This document shows, piece after piece, positions 9,222 to 18,069 of a stretch of 64,000 nucleotides of DNA (the first letter of the stretch is position 1; every line of letters starts with the position of its first letter). The stretch lies in contig CANMLG010000005.1 in assembly GCA_947498765.1 (NCBI GenBank), positions 62,001 through 126,000 on the forward strand, given 5' to 3'. The DNA is from an uncultured Aquimarina sp. (GTDB lineage Bacteria; Bacteroidota; Bacteroidia; Flavobacteriales; Flavobacteriaceae). A model generated the notes under the pieces. It saw only the letters and a list, made by a program, of their open reading frames with translations, did not search any database and was not told the origin of the DNA. A program made the position numbers and the translations under genes.

Positions 9222-10376
9222 TTATAAACTTTTCAAACTTTGACTATACATCTTCTCAAAAACTTTTTTGTATTTATGTATGACTATTTCTTGATCAAAA
9301 TCTTTTTCTGCTTTAATTCTTGATTGCCTTCCAAATTCAATCCTTTTGTTCTCCGATAATATTAAAACTTCAATTTTTTCTTTTAATTCTTTAACCGATT
9401 TTACGGATACTTTGAATCCATTTATTCCTTCATCTACACATTCCCAACATCCTACAGCATTTGTTGTTATTATAGGTAAACTCATTGCACATGCTTCAGC
9501 CAACACTGTAGGCAAACCTTCACCATAATATGATGGAAATACAACAATATCCGATTCTTCATATACTGAAACCATATCTTTTTCAAACCCCATCCATTCT
9601 AAATATCCTTCTATTTTAATTCCATTAAGATATTTTTCAGGTACACATTCTGGATTCCCTTCGTCAATCATTCCATAAAGCTTAAAAAAAACTTTATCTC
9701 TATAATTGCTTTTTATAGCTGTAGCCGCTTTGACAAATTCTTTTACTCCTTTATCCCAGAGCATTCTACTAGGTAAAATAATCTGAATTTTCTGTTTAGA
9801 GTTTGATCTTTCTGAATCTGAAACTTTAAACTTTTCTAAATCAACCCCTACTCCATTTACTACAGAATAATTATTTTTTGAATTAATAATGTTTAATTTG
9901 ATAAAAGAAGCTAAATCATCTTTATTTTCAAAAAAGATATGTGAATCTAAATTATTAAAAGCTATTCTGTATAAAGCTACCACCACTCTTCTTAAAAAAA
10001 TCTTATTCTCATTAGAAAAAACGTAACCTAAACCACAAATAGTATTTATAGCCTTAACCTTAAAAAATTTTGCAACTAACAATCCATAAATTATTGGCTT
10101 TATAGTTACTTGATAAACTATTATTGGTTTAAACTTTTTATATATCCTATATATTTGTATTAAAACATTAATTTCTGCGAATAAATTAATGCCTTTTCTA
10201 TCAAAATCTATATTAACAAACCCAAAACCTAACTCTTTAATCTCTTTACTTCTTCCTGTATCCTTTGAGGCTATAATTATATTAACACCTTCAATATTAA
10301 ATGAATTTACAATAGGTATTCGATGCATTAAAAAAAACCAATCCGTATTAACAATTACTAAAATGTTATTATTCAT
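9222..10376 (-). CDS. Glycosyltransferase, GT4 family
   Basis: A cytoplasmic sugar transferase of the GT-B fold that should add one sugar to the lipid-linked repeat unit; the sugar cannot be read from sequence. The 384-residue protein has an N-terminal acceptor domain (MNNNILVIVNTDWFFLMHRI) and a C-terminal GT4 nucleotide-sugar domain. The latter carries ILPSRMLWDKGV near the start and the EX7E-type motif EGLPTVLAEACAMSLPIITT. The N-terminus resembles transferases acting early on acetamido sugars, such as the PglA group, but that is only suggestive. It is followed by wzy and preceded by a GT2 gene in the same direction. Confidence 0.9.
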   Translation of the reverse strand: MNNNILVIVNTDWFFLMHRIPIVNSFNIEGVNIIIASKDTGRSKEIKELGFGFVNIDFDRKGINLFAEINVLIQIYRIYKKFKPIIVYQVTIKPIIYGLLVAKFFKVKAINTICGLGYVFSNENKIFLRRVVVALYRIAFNNLDSHIFFENKDDLASFIKLNIINSKNNYSVVNGVGVDLEKFKVSDSERSNSKQKIQIILPSRMLWDKGVKEFVKAATAIKSNYRDKVFFKLYGMIDEGNPECVPEKYLNGIKIEGYLEWMGFEKDMVSVYEESDIVVFPSYYGEGLPTVLAEACAMSLPIITTNAVGCWECVDEGINGFKVSVKSVKELKEKIEVLILSENKRIEFGRQSRIKAEKDFDQEIVIHKYKKVFEKMYSQSLKSL

Positions 10377-10490
10377 TTTTATATATTCCTATTTTAACAT
10401 CGCACTCAAATTATACTCAAAAAAAACTACCATTAAATATTTTATAAAACTTGAATTTGAACATTTTTTTATTTGTATTTAAAAATACTA

Positions 10491-11336
10491 TTACATTTTT
10501 TTTCGTGACAATGAATATAAAAAAACAAAAAACCTAAAAGGTAAAATTCTCAATGGTATCTTAACCATAAAATTCTTCAAAAAGTCACTTAAAGTGTAAA
10601 AACCTATTTTATAAAATCTTTTATAAAGTTTAATTTCATCCATTGCATATTTAAAACCATGTCTTCTTTTGAGCATTTGATTTTTATCTCCTAATCGAAA
10701 CCATAAATAGGCTTTTTCCATATTACCAAATTTTGCAGAAGCTAAAAAAGCTCTTACAAAAAAGTCATAATCTTCTGGAAAGACAGAACAATCATAGCCA
10801 TTAATTTTATTAAAAATAGACTTTCTAAAAACTATAGAAGGATGAGAAAAAGGACTCCTAAACCTCATGAATTCAACTATTTCATCATGATGTAGTGGTA
10901 CCTTTCGCTTAGAAACGACTTCAGATATATCATTAGAAAACTCAATCGTCTGCGAGCCTACTATATCTAATTCATTTTCTATAATATAATTATATTGCCT
11001 CTCAAATCGCTCTGAAAAACAAATATCATCTGCATCCATTCTAAATATTAGATCTCCAAAACTTGCATTTACACCAACATTTAATGCATTTGCTAAACCT
11101 TTATTTTCATCAAGATATATCACCTTTATTAAATTTACATCTTTTTGAAGTCCTTGTAAATATTTTTTTACAATATCACATATAAATCCATCAACTATTA
11201 TTAAAAACTCATCAGCTGACTTAGTTTGATTCAACACACTATAAATCGCTTGCTTTAAAAATTCAATTTTGTCGTTTTTATAAATAGCCATTACTACGCT
11301 TATTCGTAAATCTGTATCCATAATAGATTTAACCAT
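10491..11336 (-). CDS. Glycosyltransferase, GT2 family
   Basis: A GT-A fold transferase of 281 residues. The N-terminus has the nucleotide-binding strand RISVVMAIYKND. FRMDADDICF carries the DxD-type metal site, and the acceptor side has FPEDYDFFVRAF, an ED motif in the usual place of the catalytic base. It resembles the AmsE/EpsE-like branch of GT2. The start could be the ATG at 11336 or the one five codons later (MDTDLRISVVM), which is closer to family length. It is the first gene after the 595-bp AT-rich gap, so it may have its own promoter. Confidence 0.9.
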   Translation of the reverse strand: MVKSIMDTDLRISVVMAIYKNDKIEFLKQAIYSVLNQTKSADEFLIIVDGFICDIVKKYLQGLQKDVNLIKVIYLDENKGLANALNVGVNASFGDLIFRMDADDICFSERFERQYNYIIENELDIVGSQTIEFSNDISEVVSKRKVPLHHDEIVEFMRFRSPFSHPSIVFRKSIFNKINGYDCSVFPEDYDFFVRAFLASAKFGNMEKAYLWFRLGDKNQMLKRRHGFKYAMDEIKLYKRFYKIGFYTLSDFLKNFMVKIPLRILPFRFFVFLYSLSRKKM

Positions 11337-11931
11337 AATTTTCTAAACACTCTTATTTGTTATAAATTTCACCAACGTTTCTCATAAATTTTAATCTACA
11401 TTTAATTCTACATAGCCATGTATGCTATAAATATTTTGTACAATGCATAAAAAACTACATATTACAACTAGTTAAAATTCATAATTAAAACCTACTAAAA
11501 ATGACATTCAACAAATTCTAATTAGTATTTATTTCACTATTCAAAATAATATAGCAAATTAGATAAATTTGATTGAATTGACACTATAACAACCTACATA
11601 ATTAAACTTTCCATACCATGATTATAAATTATATAAAACCTCATACAATATCAAACACAACCTTTAACAAATCGCTTTGATTTTTTTTTAAAAGAATTAT
11701 AAAACTTACTATGAACTAAATAAGATGTATTAAATCATTTTAAGATTTGTTTGAAATTATTTATTACATATAACCTACTTAAACAACCACATTTATTTCT
11801 GATTTATTCATGTTATATTTAAATACAATTAAAAACTTTATATATTTATAAAATTAGAATCTAAATGACTACAAACAAATTAATCTAATTATGATAATTT
11901 ATAAGAACACCTAAGAAAAATATAGAGATAA
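11337..11931. other. 595-bp AT-rich gap inside the polysaccharide locus
   Basis: Very AT-rich, with stop codons in all frames and no recognisable gene remnant, inverted repeat or IS end. It separates two gene blocks transcribed in the same direction (wecB to GT4, and GT2 to wzc). It may hold a promoter for the second block, but no full TTG/TAnnTTTG pair was seen. Confidence 0.6.
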
Positions 11932-12981
11932 TTACTTAATAGCATGATTGTAAATTTCAACATATTTATTTACCATTTTTTCACTTGTATAATGACTCAT
12001 GTATTTATTGAAAATATTTTCTGAATAAAATTTAGTTTTTTTATCGATTATTTTTATTGCACTTATTAATGATTCTTTTTTATCTAATTCAAAAAAAACA
12101 ACTTCTTTTTCCGAAAACAACTCCCTGTGTATTTCTATATCTGAACATAGCGATGGCAAACCAAATTGAGCAGCTTCCAGAAGAGCCAAAGGCAAGCCTT
12201 CAGAATACGATGATATAACATAATAATCAAAAAGAGAATAGTACCCAGATACATTTGATCGATATCCTAAAAAAAAACATCTTTCTGTAACTCCTAAATT
12301 TAAAGCTAATTCATTTAATTTTTTTATTTCTTCTCCTTCTCCAATAATTACAAAACAATAATCTTTTAAAAAAGGTAAAACTTTAATAATCTGATGAAGT
12401 CCCTTTCTTTTTGTCACAACACATGCTGTTCCTATTATTTTATAATTCTTTTTTAAATCATTAAAAAAAAGAGAATCATCAGAAAGAACTAGATTATTAT
12501 CTTTATTCAATTTACGTCCATTATTTACCACAAAAAAACTACTATTAGGCATAAGATTTTTGTAATAATTTTTCATAATTTGTGTCAAACAAACTATATG
12601 ATCATGTTCTGATAAAGAAAACTTCCAAATAATTTCAATTAATTTAGCAGTGTAATGATTATAATTTGATTTATATTCTTCATAAACTATATTATGAGTA
12701 GTTGATATTTTTTTTATTTCATTGATTTTATTATTCAATTTTAAATACAAATCCGGTCTAATACCATGAGAGTGTACAATCTGAAAACCTTTTAAGAATC
12801 TAAAATCAAAAAAACCAACCTTTCTTGTTAAACATGGAAAGTCTAATTCAACCTGATCACTAAAGTAAAATACTGTTATATCAAAACCTTTTTTAACTAC
12901 TAACGATGTTACAATATCCTTAACTACAATTATTGGACCTTTGTTCGCTAAAGAAGGTATTAAAAAAGCTATTTTCATCAT
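11932..12981 (-). CDS. Glycosyltransferase, GT4 family
   Basis: A GT-B transferase of about 349 residues. I take the start as the ATG at 12981 (MMKIAFLIPSLANKGP), 5 bp after the end of the EpsG-like gene. An ATG at 13002 would overlap that gene by 17 bp and add a hydrophobic tail unusual for the family. The N-terminal domain has a Gly-rich first strand and FQIVHSHGIRPDLYLKL; the HSHG motif is typical of GT4. The C-terminal domain has IGTACVVTKRKGLHQII and the EX7E-type motif SEGLPLALLEAAQFGLPSLC. The substrate is unknown. It is the last gene before the 595-bp gap. Confidence 0.88.
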   Translation of the reverse strand: MMKIAFLIPSLANKGPIIVVKDIVTSLVVKKGFDITVFYFSDQVELDFPCLTRKVGFFDFRFLKGFQIVHSHGIRPDLYLKLNNKINEIKKISTTHNIVYEEYKSNYNHYTAKLIEIIWKFSLSEHDHIVCLTQIMKNYYKNLMPNSSFFVVNNGRKLNKDNNLVLSDDSLFFNDLKKNYKIIGTACVVTKRKGLHQIIKVLPFLKDYCFVIIGEGEEIKKLNELALNLGVTERCFFLGYRSNVSGYYSLFDYYVISSYSEGLPLALLEAAQFGLPSLCSDIEIHRELFSEKEVVFFELDKKESLISAIKIIDKKTKFYSENIFNKYMSHYTSEKMVNKYVEIYNHAIK

Positions 12982-12985
12982 TATT

Positions 12986-14029
12986 TTAAGTATTAAAAAC
13001 AAACTTTAAAAGTTCTAAATCTTCCCACTTAACGTAAAACGCAACATAAGTATATGCCAAAATTCCAAGAAAATAGATTTCTTTCCCTTTTAAAAAAAGT
13101 AACGAAGGTATCAATATATGCTCAACATTAGAAAACAATGTAGAAATTCTAGCTGCAAATATCGAAAAATCATTAAAAGCTGACAACCAAAAGCATGCTA
13201 CAACATAACTAGTCAATAACACCTTCAAATAAGGCACTTTTACCTCCAGTAAATCATAATTCAAAATTACTATCAATAGAATTATCAATTGCTTTAACAA
13301 AACAGGATTTAACAACCCTAGAGACTTCTTATACAACTCATTACCATGAAGGTACCAATGTAAAATATTTATTTTAGTCAACTTAAATAAATATTCAAAG
13401 AAAGTTAAGTTAATTACCATACCCAATAAAAACCCTAATAAAACTATATATATAGCTCTCTTCTTTGTTAAAAAAGGATATAAAAAATAGACTAAAACAA
13501 AAAAATAACTTAAAAAATGAAATAGACCTGCAATACTTATTATTATTATTGCTTTTTTTAAAGATCTTTGCTCAATATATGGTATTGAAAACATAACTAT
13601 ACCAATTGATAATGCCGATCGTATTTGAAGCATATCTCTCAATAAAAAAACATGTGAAAAATAAATTAAAACAGCTAAAAAAACAAAAGGCGTATATTTT
13701 CTAAAAAATATAAAGGCAATTGTAACACTTAATATAGAGAATATAAAAATAAACGCTTCTGCAGAAAATCCGAAAATTTTCAATAAATATGCCAAATATC
13801 TATATCCAATTTCCATCTGCATAAATTCACTATCCCATAATGGTGCTTGATTATATCCGTTTATATAGTTAAAATAATCTCTGTCCCCATATCTTAATCC
13901 AGAAATAAAAATTAATATAAAACCTAAAAAAACGTAAATTACTTTTTTTAACTTGAGAGGTATTAAAATTAAATCAAGAAAAGAACAAAAAGCAATTAAC
14001 AGATACACAAGTATTAAACTCTCTAACAT
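12986..14029 (-). CDS. EpsG-like polysaccharide polymerase
   Basis: A 347-residue inner-membrane protein with about nine to ten helices. The first periplasmic segment carries GLRYGDRDYFNYINGYNQ followed by MEIGYRYLAYLLK, and a later loop has LLRDMLQIRSALSIGI. This R-x-G-x-D-x-x-x-Y pattern, with a following E-x-G-Y and an R-x-x-x-A segment, is that of the EpsG family (PF14897), implicated in exopolysaccharide polymerisation. It overlaps the upstream glycosyltransferase by 7 bp and lies 4 bp before the GT4, so it is part of one operon. It is the second polymerase-type protein in the locus, besides the one at 7835-9181. Confidence 0.8.
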   Translation of the reverse strand: MLESLILVYLLIAFCSFLDLILIPLKLKKVIYVFLGFILIFISGLRYGDRDYFNYINGYNQAPLWDSEFMQMEIGYRYLAYLLKIFGFSAEAFIFIFSILSVTIAFIFFRKYTPFVFLAVLIYFSHVFLLRDMLQIRSALSIGIVMFSIPYIEQRSLKKAIIIISIAGLFHFLSYFFVLVYFLYPFLTKKRAIYIVLLGFLLGMVINLTFFEYLFKLTKINILHWYLHGNELYKKSLGLLNPVLLKQLIILLIVILNYDLLEVKVPYLKVLLTSYVVACFWLSAFNDFSIFAARISTLFSNVEHILIPSLLFLKGKEIYFLGILAYTYVAFYVKWEDLELLKFVFNT

Positions 14030-15063
14030 TTATTAAATATTGATTTAAATGAATTAAAGAATTTTTGCTTATTCATATTGTCATTATAATAATTATTAAA
14101 TATTGATCTATAAGCTCTTTTTAACTCATCAATTCTTTTTTTAGATTTATGGTGCAATATAATTTGATTAGATATACTCTCAATTGTATCTAAATCTGGA
14201 TCGAACTTCAATTCATGAATCCCTAAATCAATATTTTCTTCAAAAGATTCAATCACATTTGTATAAATAGGAATTACACCTGCTGCCATGTATGAATTCA
14301 TTTTAGTTGGAGTAGATACTTGATTAACAATATCACGTTCTCTATAAATGAAACCATATTTAAATTTTTTTAATTCTTCTTGTAAATCTTCTAATTTCAC
14401 GTACTTGACAGTTACATTTCTAACATTTAATTTATCAATTAATTCTTCTGCTTTTTCTTTGTGAAATGTCAACAGCGTTAAGTTTGATTTTTTTTCATAT
14501 TTATTAATTTTTTTAAAAATTTTCAAAGTTACCTCAACACATTGCCATTTATTCATTCCTCCTGCATATACAAAATTTAAAATATCATATTTATCTTTAT
14601 AATTAAAAGAATTCTCATCCAAATGTTTATTGTAACATGGCAATATAACATTTCTATCTTCAAAACCTAAACCATACTTATTCTCAAAATGATTTTTCAT
14701 TTTTTCAGACACAAAGACAAACATTTCAGATTTTTTTATAGCATTTTTTTCTATCAAATTAAACAAAAAAACACCTAGCATCCCCTTAAAACTTCTTCCC
14801 TTTATCAAATAACATTCTTCAGGAGGCACACCTTGAAACCAAGTAATAATTTTTGCTTTAGGGTTTAACAATTTTATTAGAAACAAATCAATTAATCTAA
14901 TTACAAAAATTACTTCATTAGATTTGACTCCTCTAAATAAATTAAAACTATTTTCAACATCAACTCCATTTTGAACTAAAGACTCCTCTATTAATTTAAC
15001 ATAAAAATCTGTAGCCTCATTAATAGCTATTTTAGGTATATAAAATTTAACTTTATTTATCAT
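14023..15063 (-). CDS. Glycosyltransferase-like protein (GT-B fold)
   Basis: About 346 residues from the ATG at 15063 (MINKVKFYIPKIAINEATD). An in-frame ATG at 15087 would extend it by eight residues into the upstream gene. A Rossmann-like N-terminal half contains KAKIITWFQGVPPEE, and the second half contains DILNFVYAGGMNKWQCV, the nucleotide-sugar domain start seen in GT-B enzymes. RERDIVNQVSTPTKMNSYMA resembles the donor-binding loop of GT4-like proteins (P-x-K-x-x-E/S-Y-M-A-G-x-x-P). The classical EX7E motif is absent, so the exact CAZy family is unclear. It overlaps its upstream neighbour by 11 bp and the EpsG-like gene by 7 bp. Confidence 0.75.
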   Translation of the reverse strand: MINKVKFYIPKIAINEATDFYVKLIEESLVQNGVDVENSFNLFRGVKSNEVIFVIRLIDLFLIKLLNPKAKIITWFQGVPPEECYLIKGRSFKGMLGVFLFNLIEKNAIKKSEMFVFVSEKMKNHFENKYGLGFEDRNVILPCYNKHLDENSFNYKDKYDILNFVYAGGMNKWQCVEVTLKIFKKINKYEKKSNLTLLTFHKEKAEELIDKLNVRNVTVKYVKLEDLQEELKKFKYGFIYRERDIVNQVSTPTKMNSYMAAGVIPIYTNVIESFEENIDLGIHELKFDPDLDTIESISNQIILHHKSKKRIDELKRAYRSIFNNYYNDNMNKQKFFNSFKSIFNKC

Positions 15064-16150
15064 CTTTAAATTTTGCAGAAAATTCACTTAACATGTTATT
15101 TGACCTTATTCTCAAACTATTTAACGATTTATATGAAATATTATAATCTAAAGAATTAATCAGTTCAACTAAATCAGCTTCTTCAAATGGTTTTCGCCAT
15201 AATTTCAACTCCTTTAATTGATTAGTAAGTAACTCCAATTTAGGCTCTATTTCTACACAAATAACAGGTTTAGATAATAAGACACCAATTATTGCTCCAT
15301 GATATCTTGCAGATATAAAGGCATCAAAGTCGTTTAATTTAAGAACAAAATCATCTATCGAATCCGTTTTTGGCATCCATAACAAAATTTGCTCTTGCTT
15401 TAATCTCAAAATCCAATCCTTATCTTTTATTGAAGAAAAAATAATAAATTGATATTCTTCATCATCTTTTTCTTTATTCTTTTTATAAAAATTAAGCAAT
15501 TTTTCAATATATGCCTCACCTTCTTCCTCCCAACCCCAATCTCTTACTATTAATCCTATTTTCTTTTTTTTATTAGTTTTTAATTCTTTTGATAATTTTG
15601 GAAGCTTAAAATAATCTGAAAAAACAACATCTGCCCCAAATATCGCATCTATATTAGAATTCAAACAATATTTTAATGAAACATCATCTCTAACTCCTAT
15701 ATACTGAGCATTTCTCAACTTCATTTCTACTTTTCTAAAACCAGAATCATTTCCTTTAAAAGGACCTATTCCGATACCTAAAAAACAAATTTTACTATCA
15801 TTTATGTGTATTTTAGATTTTTTATAAAACTTCTCCCAAATCTTCTTAGGATTAACTAAAAAACCAATTAAACTATTAAAAAACAAGGATTTATTAAATT
15901 TCTTTTTACCAAAATAAAAAAACTGAGTACCTCCCCCATACACTAACCAATCTCCATTATAATCGCTTAAATATGTAGATTTATCTTTTAATAATTTTAA
16001 CACATAATCTGATTCAGCTCCGATAAAATTTAACTTAACATTACCGACTTCTTCATAAAAAAAATTTTCAAAAATAACCATCAACAAATCATCCCCAAAA
16101 TTAGCTTCGCCATAAGCCCCTTTAATATTAACCTTCATAATAACCTTCAT
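15053..16150 (-). CDS. Polysaccharide pyruvyl transferase family protein
   Basis: Predicted to transfer a pyruvyl group from phosphoenolpyruvate to a sugar of the repeat unit, making an acidic ketal; some members of this family do other transfers. The 365-residue protein has the family landmarks: IKGAYGEANFGDDLL near the N-terminus, YGGGTQFF, FLGIGIGPFKG, the Arg-rich YIGVRDDVSLKYC, and FISARYHGAIIGVLLSKPVI in the C-terminal domain. The start may be the ATG at 16150 or the one four codons in (MKVNIKGAYG), which fits the family better and shortens the overlap with the acetyltransferase gene to 11 bp. It is part of the tight minus-strand operon. Confidence 0.88.
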   Translation of the reverse strand: MKVIMKVNIKGAYGEANFGDDLLMVIFENFFYEEVGNVKLNFIGAESDYVLKLLKDKSTYLSDYNGDWLVYGGGTQFFYFGKKKFNKSLFFNSLIGFLVNPKKIWEKFYKKSKIHINDSKICFLGIGIGPFKGNDSGFRKVEMKLRNAQYIGVRDDVSLKYCLNSNIDAIFGADVVFSDYFKLPKLSKELKTNKKKKIGLIVRDWGWEEEGEAYIEKLLNFYKKNKEKDDEEYQFIIFSSIKDKDWILRLKQEQILLWMPKTDSIDDFVLKLNDFDAFISARYHGAIIGVLLSKPVICVEIEPKLELLTNQLKELKLWRKPFEEADLVELINSLDYNISYKSLNSLRIRSNNMLSEFSAKFKDDK

Positions 16151-16691
16151 TATATTGAGGAACTATTTTCCCTTTTAACTTATACTTAATATAAATTCTC
16201 CCCTCTTTTTTTAATTTTTCATAATTCTCCTTATTTCTCTTACTAATAACCCTACATGGATTACCTATTAAAATGGATAATGGTGGTATTTTTCCTGACA
16301 CAACACAGCCTGAACCAACAACAGACCCCTCTCCTACATATGATCCAGGAGTCATTATCACATTACCCCCTATCCAAACATTTTCACATATCGTTACTTT
16401 TTTGAAATCAAAAGTCTCATCATATGGTAAATATTTTGGATCCTTATAATTGTGATTAGCTGAATGTATAATTAAATTAGGACCAATAATTACACCCGCT
16501 TTTATATCTACTCCCCCTAACCCATTAATTTCAGCATTGGGACCTATGTAAATATAGGAATCTATCATAACTCTTTCCGGGTAGTGTATTCTTATATCAG
16601 GTGAAATATCATTCGAATTACCAATTCGATACAGATTTTTCTTTAATGACTTAAATTTAAAATAATTAACAAGAGACCTAATTCTTAACAT
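16128..16691 (-). CDS. Left-handed beta-helix O-acetyltransferase
   Basis: Probably acetylates a sugar hydroxyl or amino group of the repeat unit with acetyl-CoA. The 187-residue protein has hexapeptide repeats through the middle (IYIGPNAEI, GVIIGPNLII, VWIGGNVIMTPG, GSVVGSGCVV). The catalytic-type His lies in LIIHSANHNYKDP, where HxxNHxY fits the maltose/galactoside acetyltransferase branch. The final ILIGNPCRVI is the usual cap of this family. It overlaps the flippase gene by 7 bp and the pyruvyl transferase gene by 11-23 bp, which suggests translational coupling. Confidence 0.92.
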   Translation of the reverse strand: MLRIRSLVNYFKFKSLKKNLYRIGNSNDISPDIRIHYPERVMIDSYIYIGPNAEINGLGGVDIKAGVIIGPNLIIHSANHNYKDPKYLPYDETFDFKKVTICENVWIGGNVIMTPGSYVGEGSVVGSGCVVSGKIPPLSILIGNPCRVISKRNKENYEKLKKEGRIYIKYKLKGKIVPQYNEGYYEG

Positions 16692-18067
16692 ATATATTTT
16701 TTTATCAAATTAATTATACTCTTCTTTTTAAACATAATAACCAATATTAATGAAAAAATAAAAACACATAGTTGATTAAAAAAATTAACTTTTGATTGAA
16801 TATATGCAAAAGTTAAAAAAATAAAAATAAAAACTAAATGAGAAAAATAATTTATCTCAAAATCATACTTACCTTTAACATAATATAATCTAAGGACTAG
16901 CATAACTAAATATCCAATTAGAAAAGAAAATGAGATAGCTTGTAATTTATAAATTTCAACTAATAAAAATGCTAAAACTATTGAAATTATTCCACCTATA
17001 AAAGTTGTTACTGTAATTTTAAATGTATCTTTTTCTTTCTGAAAAACTAAACTAACTAATGCTCCAACTGTATTGAAGCAGACTCCCAAATAAAGTAATG
17101 CCATATAAATCCAAGATTCATAAAATATTTTATCAATTAAAATCCTTACATAAATTGGCGCACCTAAAGAAAGTAAAAACACTACTATCAATTCAAAATA
17201 AATAAATTTATTTACAAGTTTTTTAAACTCTTCAAATGTGTACTTACCACTTAAATAGGCATCTTGGATTGGCAAAATTAAAACAGAATTTACAATAATT
17301 AAAATGGAAGGAAATCGAGATGAGACAGCGTAAATACCATTAGCATCCACCCCTAAAGAATTAAATATAATAAATTTACTAGCCGAATTAATTAACCACC
17401 AACTCATTAGATTAGGTATCAATGGTAAAGAATATTTAAGCATTTCAATCATTAACTTCTTATCAATCCCAGTTATATTAATCAATCTATAAAACTTATA
17501 GTAAAAAAAAATAGAAAAAATAGAAATAACATAGCTCAAAATATTAGCTATTAAAATACCCTCTACTTTTAATTTTACTATATAAATAAAGATAAAATTC
17601 AATACAACCATTAAAAAAGTAGTAAACATCCCACTGACTGCAAATTCTTTTGTTTTTTTCAACCCCCTTAAAACACTTTGCAATAATGGCAATAGACTAT
17701 TAACAAAAATTAGCCCGATGAAATAAACAAAGAATTTGTAATCTCTAAAAAAAAAAACAAAAATAATAAGAAATAAAAAAAAAGAGATTAACCACAAAAA
17801 TAAAGCATTCGTAAATACTTTTTGCTTATGGATATAATCATTATAAATCTCTTCATCAGATATAAACCAACGATATACCGAATCCGTGATTTGCAATGAT
17901 ATTAACGGTACAAACAATGCCACTGTTGTAGTTATTAAATCATATTCCCCTAAATTTTCCTTTGTTAAAAAAAAAGTATAAAGTGGTATTAATAAAAAAG
18001 ATAATATTTTAGAACCAAAACTACCCACTGAATAAACGAATATCTCCTTTACAATACTATTACTCAC
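16685..18067 (-). CDS. wzx: Lipid-linked oligosaccharide flippase (Wzx type)
   Basis: Predicted to move undecaprenyl-diphosphate-linked repeat units across the inner membrane for polymerisation by Wzy. The 460-residue protein is hydrophobic throughout, with about twelve to fourteen helices. It starts with the typical MOP/polysaccharide-synthase N-terminus (VYSVGSFGSKILSFLLIPLY) followed by LGEYDLITT. The middle segment LPLIPNLMSWWLINSASKFI is also characteristic of the family. It starts 2 bp after wecB ends and overlaps the acetyltransferase gene. With Wza, Wzc and Wzy-type proteins in the same locus, a Wzx/Wzy-dependent pathway is the natural reading. Confidence 0.92.
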   Translation of the reverse strand: MSNSIVKEIFVYSVGSFGSKILSFLLIPLYTFFLTKENLGEYDLITTTVALFVPLISLQITDSVYRWFISDEEIYNDYIHKQKVFTNALFLWLISFFLFLIIFVFFFRDYKFFVYFIGLIFVNSLLPLLQSVLRGLKKTKEFAVSGMFTTFLMVVLNFIFIYIVKLKVEGILIANILSYVISIFSIFFYYKFYRLINITGIDKKLMIEMLKYSLPLIPNLMSWWLINSASKFIIFNSLGVDANGIYAVSSRFPSILIIVNSVLILPIQDAYLSGKYTFEEFKKLVNKFIYFELIVVFLLSLGAPIYVRILIDKIFYESWIYMALLYLGVCFNTVGALVSLVFQKEKDTFKITVTTFIGGIISIVLAFLLVEIYKLQAISFSFLIGYLVMLVLRLYYVKGKYDFEINYFSHLVFIFIFLTFAYIQSKVNFFNQLCVFIFSLILVIMFKKKSIINLIKKYIC

Positions 18068-18069
18068 AA

